Positions 27,248-34,900 of a DNA stretch of 64,000 bases are shown in pieces. The notes beneath the pieces are model-generated. The model was not told where the DNA came from. It worked only from the letters and a program-made list of their open reading frames with translations, and ran no database searches. Origin of the DNA: Papillibacter cinnamivorans DSM 12816 (GTDB lineage: Bacteria; Bacillota; Clostridia; Oscillospirales; Oscillospiraceae); contig NZ_FWXW01000001.1 in the NCBI RefSeq assembly GCF_900176335.1, forward strand, positions 310,001 through 374,000, in the 5' to 3' direction. A program made the translations under genes and the position numbers. Each line of letters begins with the position of its first letter. Positions within the stretch are counted from its first letter, which is position 1.

Positions 27248-27510
27248 TGGTATAATAGCCGCAAAGCGGCTATTATACCATGATGGATGGCACGTCCGCC
27301 TCGCCCCTGCGGGGCAACCGGCGGCGATGCCGTATCCCGCGTAACGCTCCGCGTTTGCGGTATCCAAGCCGCAAAGCAGCTATTATACCATGCCGGGTAG
27401 CGCGGCCGCCTCGCCCCTGCGGGGCAACCGGCGGCGATGCCGTATCCCGCGTAACGCTCCGCGTTTGCGGTATCCAAGCCGCAAAGCGGTTATGATACCG
27501 TGACGGATGG
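27248..27510. repeat. Tandem 110-bp repeat, two full units and a partial third
   Basis: Units begin with GCAAAGCGGC or GCAAAGCAGC at 27261, 27371 and 27481, an exact 110-base period. The first two differ at only about seven positions, and their final 70 or so bases are identical. The left edge is a perfect 15-bp palindrome, TGGTATAATAGCCGC-AAA-GCGGCTATTATACCA (27248-27280). Each unit also holds CGCCCCTGCGGGGC and a CCGGCGGCG stretch, and ends with GCGTTTGCGGTATCC. Reverse-strand open frames across it are repeat artefacts. It is not a CRISPR because there are no spacers. Confidence 0.88.
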
Positions 27511-27552
27511 CAGTACCAAAAAAGTATGTTGAAAATCCGGAGGAGGAACGAC

Positions 27553-28293
27553 ATGGCAGGTTTTTTCTCTAAGCTTTTCGGAGGGGAACCCAAACCCTCC
27601 GCTCCCTTCTGCTCCGCCGTGGTGGCCGCGGCCGGCTCCTCCCTTCGGATGGGCGGAGAAAATAAGCTTCTTATGTTTTTGGACGGGATCCCTGTGCTGA
27701 TCCGCTCTTTGCTCGCCCTGGATCAATCTCCCGAAATCAATGAGATCGTTGTGGTGACCCGGGGAGAGGATATCGTGGAGGTGGGGAGCCTCTGCAAGGA
27801 ATACGGGATCTCCAAACCCGTCCGGATCGTGGCCGGGAGCGATATCCGCTCCAAATCCGTCCTGTGCGGTGTCCTGGAGGTCTCTCCAAAGGCCGGACTT
27901 ATCGCGGTGCATGACGGCGCGCGCCCCCTGGTGACCCCGGAGATCATCGGAGCTGCGGTCCGGAAAGCCGCCGAGTGCGGCGCCGCGGCGCCGGCGGTGC
28001 CGGTAAAGGACACCGTAAAAACCGCCGTGGACCGCCGTGTCACCGCAACGCCGGACCGCAGCTTTCTTTTTGCCGTCCAGACGCCCCAGGTTTTCGAGGC
28101 GGGACTATTAAAGGCGGCGCTACAATCCGCCGTAACTGCGGGGGCGGACCTTACGGACGACTGCTCCGCTGTGGAGCGTCTTGGCATGTCCGTCATGCTC
28201 ACCGAGGGCTCCGAGGAAAACATGAAGATCACCACTCCGCTGGACCTTGCTCTGGCGGAGGCCATTTTAGCCTGGAGGGAGGAAAAGAAATGA
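27553..28293 (+). CDS. ispD: 2-C-methyl-D-erythritol 4-phosphate cytidylyltransferase
   Basis: Third enzyme of the MEP isoprenoid pathway, forming CDP-methylerythritol. Family motifs are [14 protein letters not shown] (nucleotide binding), [17 protein letters not shown] and TDDCSAVE. 246 residues with an N-terminal [11 protein letters not shown] extension that is not part of the catalytic core. GGAGGAGG before the ATG at 27553 fixes the start. It overlaps ispF by 4 bases. With ispH 1.2 kb upstream, three MEP genes are clustered. Confidence 0.93.
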   Translation: MAGFFSKLFGGEPKPSAPFCSAVVAAAGSSLRMGGENKLLMFLDGIPVLIRSLLALDQSPEINEIVVVTRGEDIVEVGSLCKEYGISKPVRIVAGSDIRSKSVLCGVLEVSPKAGLIAVHDGARPLVTPEIIGAAVRKAAECGAAAPAVPVKDTVKTAVDRRVTATPDRSFLFAVQTPQVFEAGLLKAALQSAVTAGADLTDDCSAVERLGMSVMLTEGSEENMKITTPLDLALAEAILAWREEKK

Positions 28294-28781
28294 CAAATCT
28301 GCGCATCGGACAGGGATACGACGTGCACCGTCTGGAACCGGGTCTCCGTCTGGTTCTCGGAGGCGTGGAAATCCCCTTTGAACTGGGCCTGCTGGGCCAT
28401 TCCGACGCGGACGTTCTGATACACGCGGTGATGGACGCCCTGCTGGGAGCCGCTGCTTTGGGGGATATCGGCGGCCATTTCCCGGATACCGACCCCTCCT
28501 ACCGCGGAATTTCCAGTCTGGTGCTTCTCGGGGAAACCGCCCGTCTTCTCTCGGAAAGCGGTTTTTCCGTTGTAAACGTGGATTCCACCGTGGTAGCCCA
28601 GGCTCCTAAGCTCTCCGCCCATATTGGCGCCATGCGGCAAAACCTGGCGGATGCTCTCGGCATTTCCCCGGAGCAGGTGAACGTCAAGGCCACCACCGAG
28701 GAGCGCCTCGGCTTTACGGGGGAGGGAAGGGGCATCGCCGCCCAGGCGGCAGTCCTTCTGGAAAAGACCGACCTGCGATAG
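28290..28781 (+). CDS. ispF: 2-C-methyl-D-erythritol 2,4-cyclodiphosphate synthase
   Basis: Zinc enzyme of the MEP pathway cyclising CDP-methylerythritol 2-phosphate. Signature motifs are GYDVHRL (zinc ligands D and H), [36 protein letters not shown] and the C-terminal [25 protein letters not shown]. 163 residues. The start overlaps ispD by 4 bases (ATGA), with GGGAGGAAAAG ahead. Confidence 0.95.
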   Translation: MTNLRIGQGYDVHRLEPGLRLVLGGVEIPFELGLLGHSDADVLIHAVMDALLGAAALGDIGGHFPDTDPSYRGISSLVLLGETARLLSESGFSVVNVDSTVVAQAPKLSAHIGAMRQNLADALGISPEQVNVKATTEERLGFTGEGRGIAAQAAVLLEKTDLR

Positions 28782-28954
28782 AGCACATTCTTCGCCTTTT
28801 ATTCGCCTTTGGGATCTGATATTTCCATTTTGGTGATTTTCACGAATTTTTACCAGATATTATTTGACCAAACTTGACGCTTCTTTTTTCTTGTGCAATT
28901 TGACGAAGCAATTTTAATTTTCGAGTATGGCCCGTTTTTACTACGCCGCCCCCC

Positions 28955-29002
28955 AAAAAGGAAAGCGCCGCCGTTATATTTCGGCGGCGCTTTCCTTTTT
29001 TT
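28955..29002. terminator. Bidirectional Rho-independent terminator
   Basis: A perfect 14-bp stem, GGAAAGCGCCGCCG with CGGCGGCGCTTTCC, is flanked by AAAAA on the left and TTTTTTT on the right, so it works on both strands for the convergent ispF and maoC genes. Confidence 0.93.
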
Positions 29003-29056
29003 GTATCCAATTCCGGCTAAAATCGAACGATCTTCCCTGAATTTGGGAACAGCAAA

Positions 29057-29081
29057 CGCTCCCTGGCCTTCCGGCCGGGAG
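29057..29081 (-). terminator. Second hairpin behind maoC
   Basis: GCTCCCTGGCC and GGCCGGGAGC pair around TTCC with one mismatch. On the minus strand it is followed by GTTTGCTGTT, a weak T tract. Confidence 0.4.
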
Positions 29082-29104
29082 CATCTGCCGTTATTCGAAA
29101 AATC

Positions 29105-29524
29105 TTATGCTTTGGGAGGCATAATGGTTGCAAACCCGGTGATGACGGCGTCGCCCTTCTGATTGCGGGCGATGGTCTCAACTTTCAGGCGGTTTTTCTC
29201 CTCGTTTTTCTCCACCACGGTGCAGGTAACCGTCACGGTATCGCCTAGAAACACGGGCTTTGTGAACTTCAGCTCTTGTCCGAGGTAAATGGAACCCGGG
29301 CCGGGAAGCTGCGTGCCCAGGACGGTGGAAATAAAGGAAGCGCTGAGCATGCCGTGGGCGATGCGCTGTCCGAACATGCTTTCCTTTGCGTATTCGGCGT
29401 TGATATGTACGGGATTGAGGTCTCCCGAGACCCCGGCGAAGGTAACGACATCGGACTCGGTTACGGTCTTTGCGAAGGTGGCGCTGTCGCCGACCTTAAG
29501 CTCCTGAATGGTATATCCTTTCAT
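29105..29524 (-). CDS. MaoC family dehydratase ((R)-enoyl-CoA hydratase type)
   Basis: A 139-residue hot-dog-fold protein. The hydratase 2 signature is clear: D and H in FAGVSGDLNPVHIN, followed by AHGMLSASFISTVLG. The family adds water to trans-2-enoyl-CoA to give (R)-3-hydroxyacyl-CoA (PhaJ-like). The ATG at 29524 is preferred to an upstream ATG at 29590, which would place the coding start inside the operator. It is divergent from the KASIII-liv operon and shares its regulatory region, so it probably belongs to the same pathway. Confidence 0.88.
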   Translation of the reverse strand: MKGYTIQELKVGDSATFAKTVTESDVVTFAGVSGDLNPVHINAEYAKESMFGQRIAHGMLSASFISTVLGTQLPGPGSIYLGQELKFTKPVFLGDTVTVTCTVVEKNEEKNRLKVETIARNQKGDAVITGFATIMPPKA

Positions 29525-29582
29525 GATGAATCTGCCTTCTTTCCAATAATTTGAGGTGCTCCAGACGATACTATGTGAATTG

Positions 29583-29596
29583 TGATTCATCTTTCA
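29583..29596. promoter_or_regulatory. Putative TetR operator A
   Basis: TGAT-TCATCT-TTCA, an inverted repeat with one mismatch, placed at the predicted maoC start site. It is part of the 21-base repeat also found at operator B, and the same arm pattern recurs at the tetR promoter. Confidence 0.5.
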
Positions 29597-29601
29597 TCCA
29601 T

Positions 29602-29630
29602 AATATACCCAACGGTTGCCTTCCTGTCAA
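29602..29630 (-). promoter_or_regulatory. Sigma-A promoter for maoC
   Basis: On the minus strand: a perfect TTGACA (29630-29625), 17-base spacer, TATATT (29607-29602). The expected start site near 29595 lies inside repeat copy A. Confidence 0.8.
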
Positions 29631-29684
29631 GTGCTTTTTTATCTATTGTGTTATAAAAAATATGCACAAAAATATTCATCCCTA

Positions 29685-29713
29685 TTGACTTTGGGTTGGG
29701 GTTGATTTACGCT
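29685..29713 (+). promoter_or_regulatory. Promoter for the KASIII-liv operon
   Basis: TTGACT at 29685-29690 and TACGCT at 29708-29713 with a 17-base spacer. The -35 is good and the -10 is weak. The expected start site near 29720 coincides with repeat copy B. Confidence 0.5.
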
Positions 29714-29725
29714 AAAAGCGAATTA

Positions 29726-29739
29726 TGAATCATCTTTCA
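29726..29739. promoter_or_regulatory. Putative TetR operator B
   Basis: TGAA-TCATCT-TTCA, a perfect 4-bp inverted repeat, extended to ATGAA/TTCAT. It lies at the start site of the plus-strand operon and inside the second copy of the 21-base repeat. Confidence 0.5.
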
Positions 29740-30018
29740 TGTTTTCATCCTGTCCGCATTCTCATCTCGTACGGAACAGAATATGCGCCGCCGGCAGTTT
29801 CCGGCTCCCGTGAAATGACCCGGGGTTCCGCGGCGCTTTCAAGTGTATCCGCCGCTGGATTCAGCGGGGAAGCGGCGGGGAGAATCCGTTCCGGCGTCCC
29901 GCCGGAATCCGGATTGTCCCGGCGGTGCTTCTGACGGAGGAACGATCCCGCAGTTGTCTTTTCCCTTGCAATTGCCCGGACGAACCCCTCCGATTTGAAA
30001 AACAGGAGGATCCTAGTC

Positions 30019-31053
30019 ATGAAAAAAGAAACAAAGGTCGGTATTGTCGGTTTGGGCACCTATCTTCCGGAAAAAATCATAACCGCGAAGGAAATGTCCG
30101 CCGCCACGAAAGGTGTCTGGTCCGAGGAAGCGTTTGTAAAGAAACTCGGAATTGTGGAAAAGCGGCTCGCCGGCCCGGATGCCTGCGACGGCACACAGGA
30201 AATGGGTGCCCTGGCCGCTCTGGACTGCCTGAAAAACACCGGCACCGATCCCCGCGACATCGACGCGATTGTCTGCTTCGGCGAGGAATGGAAGGAATAT
30301 CCTCTCACCACCTCCGCCTGCTACATACAAGACAGGATCGGCGCGGTGAACGCATGGGGCATCGACGTGCAGAACCGCTGCTGCACCACCGTTTCTGCTA
30401 TGAAGATTGCTAAGGACATCCTGCTTTCCGACGATGAGTGCAAGCAGATTATGGTCTGCGGCGGATACCGCAACAGCGACCTTGTGGACTTTACCGACAA
30501 TGATATGTCTATGATGTATAACCTCAGCACCGGCGGGGGAGCAATCCTGCTGCAGAAGGGGTATAATAAAAACGTGCTCCTGGGCACCCATATCATGAGC
30601 GACGGGTCCATCGCCAGGACCGCGGGCGTGGAAATCGGGGGAACCGCCAAACCCATAACGGCGGAAAACCTGGATAAGGCCAATATGCTTCGCCTTATGG
30701 ATGCCAAAAAGATGAAGGACCGTCTGAACCTTGTGTCCATGGACAACTGGATGCACTGCATCGACGAGGCCTTCCGCAAATCCGGCGTTGACAAATCCGA
30801 TCTGGGCTACCTGGCGGTGCTGCACATGAAACGCTCCGGCCATGAGGACATGCTGCACCGCTTGAACCTCACGCCCGAGCAGTCGATTTATCTGGAAAAA
30901 TACGGCCATGTGGGTCAGGTGGACCAGATTTTGTCCTTGAAGCTGGCGCTGGATGCCGGCAAGGTAAAGGACGGCACGATTATCGCCATGATCGCGGCGG
31001 GAATCGGATATGTCTGGGCCGCAAACGTTATAAGATGGGGGGAAAATGAGTGA
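30019..31053 (+). CDS. 3-oxoacyl-ACP synthase III-like (thiolase-fold) enzyme
   Basis: A 344-residue KASIII-superfamily protein, not a housekeeping FabH. The nucleophile is C121 in DVQNRCCTTVSAM, by alignment with the FabH DxxxxC pattern. H269 sits in AVLHMKRSGH where FabH has HQAN. The position of the FabH catalytic Asn (GNTSAAS) is occupied by His (H297 in YGHVGQVDQ). The Cys-His-His set argues against simple decarboxylative condensation and for an acyl transfer, non-decarboxylative condensation or cleavage reaction on a CoA substrate. It is the first gene of the liv operon; GGAGGATCC precedes the ATG, and livH starts within its stop codon. Confidence 0.8.
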   Translation: MKKETKVGIVGLGTYLPEKIITAKEMSAATKGVWSEEAFVKKLGIVEKRLAGPDACDGTQEMGALAALDCLKNTGTDPRDIDAIVCFGEEWKEYPLTTSACYIQDRIGAVNAWGIDVQNRCCTTVSAMKIAKDILLSDDECKQIMVCGGYRNSDLVDFTDNDMSMMYNLSTGGGAILLQKGYNKNVLLGTHIMSDGSIARTAGVEIGGTAKPITAENLDKANMLRLMDAKKMKDRLNLVSMDNWMHCIDEAFRKSGVDKSDLGYLAVLHMKRSGHEDMLHRLNLTPEQSIYLEKYGHVGQVDQILSLKLALDAGKVKDGTIIAMIAAGIGYVWAANVIRWGENE

Positions 31054-31925
31054 GCACGTTTCTGCAGCTGTTCCTCAGAAGTCTGGAAACCGGCGGAATC
31101 TTTGCCCTAGCTGCCCTGGGAATCATCATCATCTACCGCACGAATAACCTCATTCACTTCGCGCAGGGGACCATGGGCATGTTCAACACCTATGTGGTGA
31201 CCTTCTTCTTCACCACTGTGGGGGCTCCGCTCTGGCTCGCGGTGATCTGCGGCCTGGTGAGCGCCACCCTTTCCGGCGCGGTGGTGGACTTCGTCATCAT
31301 CCGGAACGCGAAAAAAGTCACCGCAAGCGGGAAAGAGATCATAACCCTGGGACTCATTATGATCTTCCTGGGGATCACCCCGATGCTCTTCGGCGTCGAT
31401 CCTTTGAGTCTTCCGAAGTTCATCCCCACAGGCTCCGTGAGCTTCTTCGGCGCGGCCATTTCCTACAACGGTATGCTCAACATCATCATCGGCCTTGCCA
31501 TTATGGGCTTTCTTTTCTACCTGCTGCAAAAAACCAAACTGGGGCTTGCCATCCGGACCACCGCTTCCAACGAGTATACCGCCCGCCTCATGGGCGTCCC
31601 CACCCGCTCGGTGACCCTCTTTGCCTGGGCCCTGGCAGCGATCCTGGGGTGTTTGGCCGGCGTCATGATCGCCCCCACCACCTCGGTAACCCTGAACCTT
31701 ATGGACAGCGTTCAGGTCAACGCTTTCATCGCCTGCGTCCTGGGCGGGTTCCAGACCTTCTACGGCCCGGTGCTGGGCGCGTACATCATCGGCGTTCTGA
31801 AAAACCTTTTAATTTACTATGTTTCCTCCGTTTGGGGCGAACAGATCCTGTACCTGCTCATCATCGTCTTTATTGTCTTTAAGCCCTGGGGTCTTATCGG
31901 CAAGAAGACCATCAAGAAAGTCTAG
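31050..31925 (+). CDS. livH: Branched-chain amino acid-type ABC transporter permease LivH
   Basis: Inner-membrane permease of the HAAT family, 291 residues and about eight hydrophobic helices. Typical elements are GGIFALAALGIIIIYRTNNLIHFAQG at the N-terminus and AWALAAILGCLAGVMIAP with VLGGFQTFYGPVLGAYIIG near the C-terminus. The GTG start at 31050 overlaps the preceding stop (GTGA) and has GGGGGG upstream. Transporters of this family also import carboxylic acids, amides and urea, so amino acid specificity should not be assumed. Confidence 0.9.
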   Translation: MSTFLQLFLRSLETGGIFALAALGIIIIYRTNNLIHFAQGTMGMFNTYVVTFFFTTVGAPLWLAVICGLVSATLSGAVVDFVIIRNAKKVTASGKEIITLGLIMIFLGITPMLFGVDPLSLPKFIPTGSVSFFGAAISYNGMLNIIIGLAIMGFLFYLLQKTKLGLAIRTTASNEYTARLMGVPTRSVTLFAWALAAILGCLAGVMIAPTTSVTLNLMDSVQVNAFIACVLGGFQTFYGPVLGAYIIGVLKNLLIYYVSSVWGEQILYLLIIVFIVFKPWGLIGKKTIKKV

Positions 31926-31936
31926 GGGGTGGAGAG

Positions 31937-32995
31937 ATGGCCAGTAAAATCATGGGAACCGGAGCAGGGAAGACCCTGCAGCAAAACGGCCGGAAAACGA
32001 TTCTCCACAATCCGTACTTCCAGTTTGTACTTTTCGGCGTCATCATCGCCTGTGTTCCCCTCCTGTCGAGCGCGGGAATTCTCAGAAGTTCCTATATCAC
32101 CCTGGTAGGCAGCGTCCTTATCTACTCCGTGGCCGCCATGGGCTTAAACCTCCTCTTCGGCTACTCGGGCCTTATCTCTTTGGGCACGGCCGGCTTCATG
32201 GGCCTTGCGGCCTATATGTCCGCCTACCTCACCTCCAACCTGGGCCTGCCCTTCGAGCTGTCTCTGGTGATTTCCATTGCGGTACCGGTCATCATCGGCA
32301 TTCTCATCGGCCTTGCCTCTTTGCGGATGGAGGGCCTGTACCTGGCAATCGTGACACTCTGCGTATCCGAGGTGCTGCGGAAGACCTTCGAGGAGCTGGA
32401 AGTCTTCACCAACGGGTTCTCCGGCAAAACCGCGGCCTACCCCAAGATTCTGGGCTTCCTCCAGCTCAACCGCGACACTACATATGTGCTGCTGGTAGTG
32501 GCCCTGGTGATTATCATGATTCTCACCTATAACCTGGTCAACGGCCAGACCGGCCGGGCATTCCACGCCATGCGCGGCAGCGTCGTGGCGGCCCAGGCCA
32601 TGGGCGTGAACCTCCTGAAATACAGGCTTCTCGCTTTCGCGCTGGCCACCGCTTATGCGTCCCTTTCGGGCGTCCTGTACGTGCATTTCATCAAATATAC
32701 CTATCCCAGTACCTGGACCATGGGCATGTCCCTGAACATTCTGGCGGTTATCGTCATCGGCGGTCTTCGCTCCATCTACGGCACCATTCTGGGAGCCGCC
32801 ATCGTCTTCATCATCCCGGACCTCCTCCTCAAGCAGATTCCCGTTCTGGGTCAGATCAACGGATTTTCCTACATCTTCAGCGGGGTGCTCATCATCTGCG
32901 TGATCATGTTCTATCCCAACGGGCTCATCAAGGTCTTCCCGGAGCTTGCCGGCCTCTTCCGGAAGAAGAAAGGGAAAGGTGAAAGCAATGGCTGA
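31937..32995 (+). CDS. livM: Branched-chain amino acid-type ABC transporter permease LivM
   Basis: The second permease, 352 residues, with about ten hydrophobic segments. GLNLLFGYSGLISLGTAGFMGLAAY is the family signature, and AVIVIGGLRSIYGTILGAA is the usual C-terminal motif. A basic tail (RKKKGKG) ends it. It pairs with LivH to form the channel. GGGGTGGAGAG precedes the ATG, and its stop overlaps livG by 8 bases. Confidence 0.9.
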   Translation: MASKIMGTGAGKTLQQNGRKTILHNPYFQFVLFGVIIACVPLLSSAGILRSSYITLVGSVLIYSVAAMGLNLLFGYSGLISLGTAGFMGLAAYMSAYLTSNLGLPFELSLVISIAVPVIIGILIGLASLRMEGLYLAIVTLCVSEVLRKTFEELEVFTNGFSGKTAAYPKILGFLQLNRDTTYVLLVVALVIIMILTYNLVNGQTGRAFHAMRGSVVAAQAMGVNLLKYRLLAFALATAYASLSGVLYVHFIKYTYPSTWTMGMSLNILAVIVIGGLRSIYGTILGAAIVFIIPDLLLKQIPVLGQINGFSYIFSGVLIICVIMFYPNGLIKVFPELAGLFRKKKGKGESNG

Positions 32996-33809
32996 AAAGA
33001 ATACGGCAGTACATACCCTCGCCCCGGATGAGATCCTCCAGGTAAAAAATCTCTCCATCAACTTCGGCGGACTGAAAGCCGTGGACGACCTCACCTTCAC
33101 TTTGAAGGAAAAGGAGATCTTTGGGCTCATCGGCCCCAACGGAGCCGGAAAAACCACTGTTTTCAACTGCATTACCCAGTTCTATAAGCCCACCGCCGGT
33201 GAGATCTGGTTCCGCACCAACAAGGGCACCGTGGAAAATCTCATCGGAAAGCAAGTTCACGATATCATCCGTCTGGGCCTGGTGCGCACCTTTCAGAACG
33301 TAGAGCTCATCCGTGAGCTGTCCATCATCGACAATGTCCTCATCGGAGCTCATATCGACTTCAAGGCCTCCGTTCTCTCCCAGGCCCTGAAGCTTCCCAA
33401 GGCGCGTCGGGAGGAACGGGAGCTCCGGCAGCAGGCCGAATCCGTTCTGGATTACCTCGGCATCGTTGAGCTCAAGGATCAGCTTGCCGGCGGTCAGCCC
33501 TACGGTATTCTGAAAAAAGTGGAGCTTGCCCGCACCCTGATGTGCCAGCCCCGCCTCATCATTCTGGACGAACCCGCCGCCGGCCTCAACGACGTGGAGA
33601 CCGAGCAGCTGGCTGAAACCATTCATACCATCCGCGATAAATATAACTGCACCATCTTCTTGGTGGAACACGATATGCGCCTGGTTATGAGTATCTGCAA
33701 CCATATCTGCGCCATTTCCTTCGGAAAGCTTCTCGCCAACGGTACTCCTTCGGAGATTCAGAACAACAAGAGTGTCCAGGAAGCCTACCTCGGCGCGGAA
33801 GAAGACTGA
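32988..33809 (+). CDS. livG: ABC transporter ATP-binding protein LivG
   Basis: A 273-residue ATPase of the HAAT transporter. Walker A is GPNGAGKT, the signature region is AGGQPYGILKKVELARTL (the Liv family often has PYGxQR here), and Walker B is LIILDEPAAGLND followed by the switch histidine in FLVEHDM. The N-terminal 20 residues are an extra extension. AAAGGTGA precedes the ATG at 32988. Confidence 0.92.
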   Translation: MAEKNTAVHTLAPDEILQVKNLSINFGGLKAVDDLTFTLKEKEIFGLIGPNGAGKTTVFNCITQFYKPTAGEIWFRTNKGTVENLIGKQVHDIIRLGLVRTFQNVELIRELSIIDNVLIGAHIDFKASVLSQALKLPKARREERELRQQAESVLDYLGIVELKDQLAGGQPYGILKKVELARTLMCQPRLIILDEPAAGLNDVETEQLAETIHTIRDKYNCTIFLVEHDMRLVMSICNHICAISFGKLLANGTPSEIQNNKSVQEAYLGAEED

Positions 33810-33980
33810 TTTACCCCCCAAACGGCTCCCCTTTCACCCTGCCGCTCGCTCCGCGCCGTCCGTCGGGACTGCGGACGGCCGCGGTCGGCGGGGGAGGGAA
33901 AGCTCCCGCCATTTCTTCTTTGCGTGGCGGGGTCCTAAAAACTCTCGGTGCCGGTGCAAAGCGGCGGAATGGAGCAAACT
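33810..33980 (+). other. livG-livF spacer with hairpin
   Basis: 171 bases interrupt an otherwise compact operon. GCCGTCCG (33855-33862) pairs perfectly with CGGACGGC (33872-33879). The last 30 bases before livF closely match the clpP leader. No promoter or gene is clear. Confidence 0.5.
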
Positions 33981-34700
33981 ATGAGAAAAACGGCGCTGTC
34001 CATCAAGGACCTGAAAGTCAATTACGGCGGGATTAAGGCGCTGAAGGGAATCGATATCGACGTCTACGAAGGCTCGGTGGTTGCCCTGCTTGGTGCCAAC
34101 GGCGCGGGAAAGACCACGACCCTGCGCACCATTTCCGGCCTGGTTCATGCGGCGGAAGGTACGATCACCTATTACGACAGGGATATCACCAATATGGATC
34201 CCGAAAAGATCACGAAGCTCGGGATCAGCCACTCTCCGGAAGGCCGGCAGATCTTCGGAGATCTAACGGTGGAGGAAAATCTGAAGGTGGGAGCTTTTAC
34301 CCAGACGGACAGAAAGAAAATCGCCGAATCTTTTGACAGGGTCCATCGGTATTTTCCCATCCTCAAGGAACGCAGCAAGCAGATCGCCAGCACGCTTTCC
34401 GGCGGCGAGCTCCAGATGCTCGCCATTGCCCGGGCCCTGATGAACAATCCCAAGATCCTTCTGCTGGACGAACCGTCTTTGGGTCTTGCGCCTCTCATCG
34501 TTCGGGAAATCTTCCACATTATAAAAGAGATCAAGAAAGAGGGCACCACGGTGGTCATCGTGGAGCAGAACGCCCTCCAGACTCTGAAGATTGCGGATTT
34601 CGGATATGTCATCGAGCTGGGAAACATCAGCATGAGCGGGGAAGCCTCCGAGCTCATCAAGAACCCCAAGCTGATGGAGGCCTATCTCGGTTCCAACTGA
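33981..34700 (+). CDS. livF: ABC transporter ATP-binding protein LivF
   Basis: The second ATPase, 239 residues. Walker A is GANGAGKTT, the ABC signature is LSGGELQMLAIARAL, Walker B is ILLLDEPSLGLAP, and the switch histidine position holds Gln (VEQNA), as is normal for LivF. GGAATGGAGC before the ATG sets the start. It completes the transporter with livHMG, and livK follows after 200 bases. Confidence 0.93.
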   Translation: MRKTALSIKDLKVNYGGIKALKGIDIDVYEGSVVALLGANGAGKTTTLRTISGLVHAAEGTITYYDRDITNMDPEKITKLGISHSPEGRQIFGDLTVEENLKVGAFTQTDRKKIAESFDRVHRYFPILKERSKQIASTLSGGELQMLAIARALMNNPKILLLDEPSLGLAPLIVREIFHIIKEIKKEGTTVVIVEQNALQTLKIADFGYVIELGNISMSGEASELIKNPKLMEAYLGSN

Positions 34701-34900
34701 TTTGTCGGATGTTTCTGTGTTGTCTGTAAATGCCCCCGCGCGTTTCATTCATGGGAACGTGACGGTTGAGCGCTGCCCGGTACATATGTCACAATGTCTG
34801 CGGAAAAAACGCATTCCCAAATTCCCGCGGACGGAAGGCAGGCTGCCTGGCCGCGTCAATCCTCACTGAGGTATACCCAAATATATTAAGGAGGATTACT

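Larger units (their letters stand above)
27168..27552. other. Intergenic region carD-ispD
   Basis: 385 bases almost entirely filled by the weak terminator and the tandem 110-bp repeat. The last 40 bases carry the ispD ribosome binding site (GGAGGAGGAACG). No gene is present. Confidence 0.7.
28782..29104. other. Intergenic region ispF-maoC (convergent)
   Basis: 323 bases between convergent genes. The first 150 are AT-rich compared with the surroundings and hold no gene. A bidirectional terminator (28955-29000) and a second hairpin (29057-29081) complete it. Confidence 0.65.
29525..30018. other. Divergent regulatory region maoC / KASIII-liv operon
   Basis: 494 bases. The left half is AT-rich and holds two divergent promoters and two copies of a 21-base repeat (29577-29597 and 29720-29740, 19 of 21 identical). 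The right part (29745-30018) is a GC-rich 5' leader of about 280 bases with several stems, including TTCCGGCG/CGCCGGAA. No gene was seen in it. Confidence 0.7.

Noticed and set aside
27261-27510. Possible CRISPR array
   Set aside because: The period is 110 bases with near-identical whole units and no unique spacers; no cas genes are present.
27091-27593. Several minus-strand open frames across the tandem repeat
   Set aside because: They contain the same repeated peptide in different frames, follow the 110-base periodicity and have no ribosome binding sites, so they are repeat artefacts.
28880-29000. Possible small RNA before the bidirectional terminator
   Set aside because: TTGACG is followed after 17 bases only by GAGTAT, a poor -10, so the promoter is not supported.
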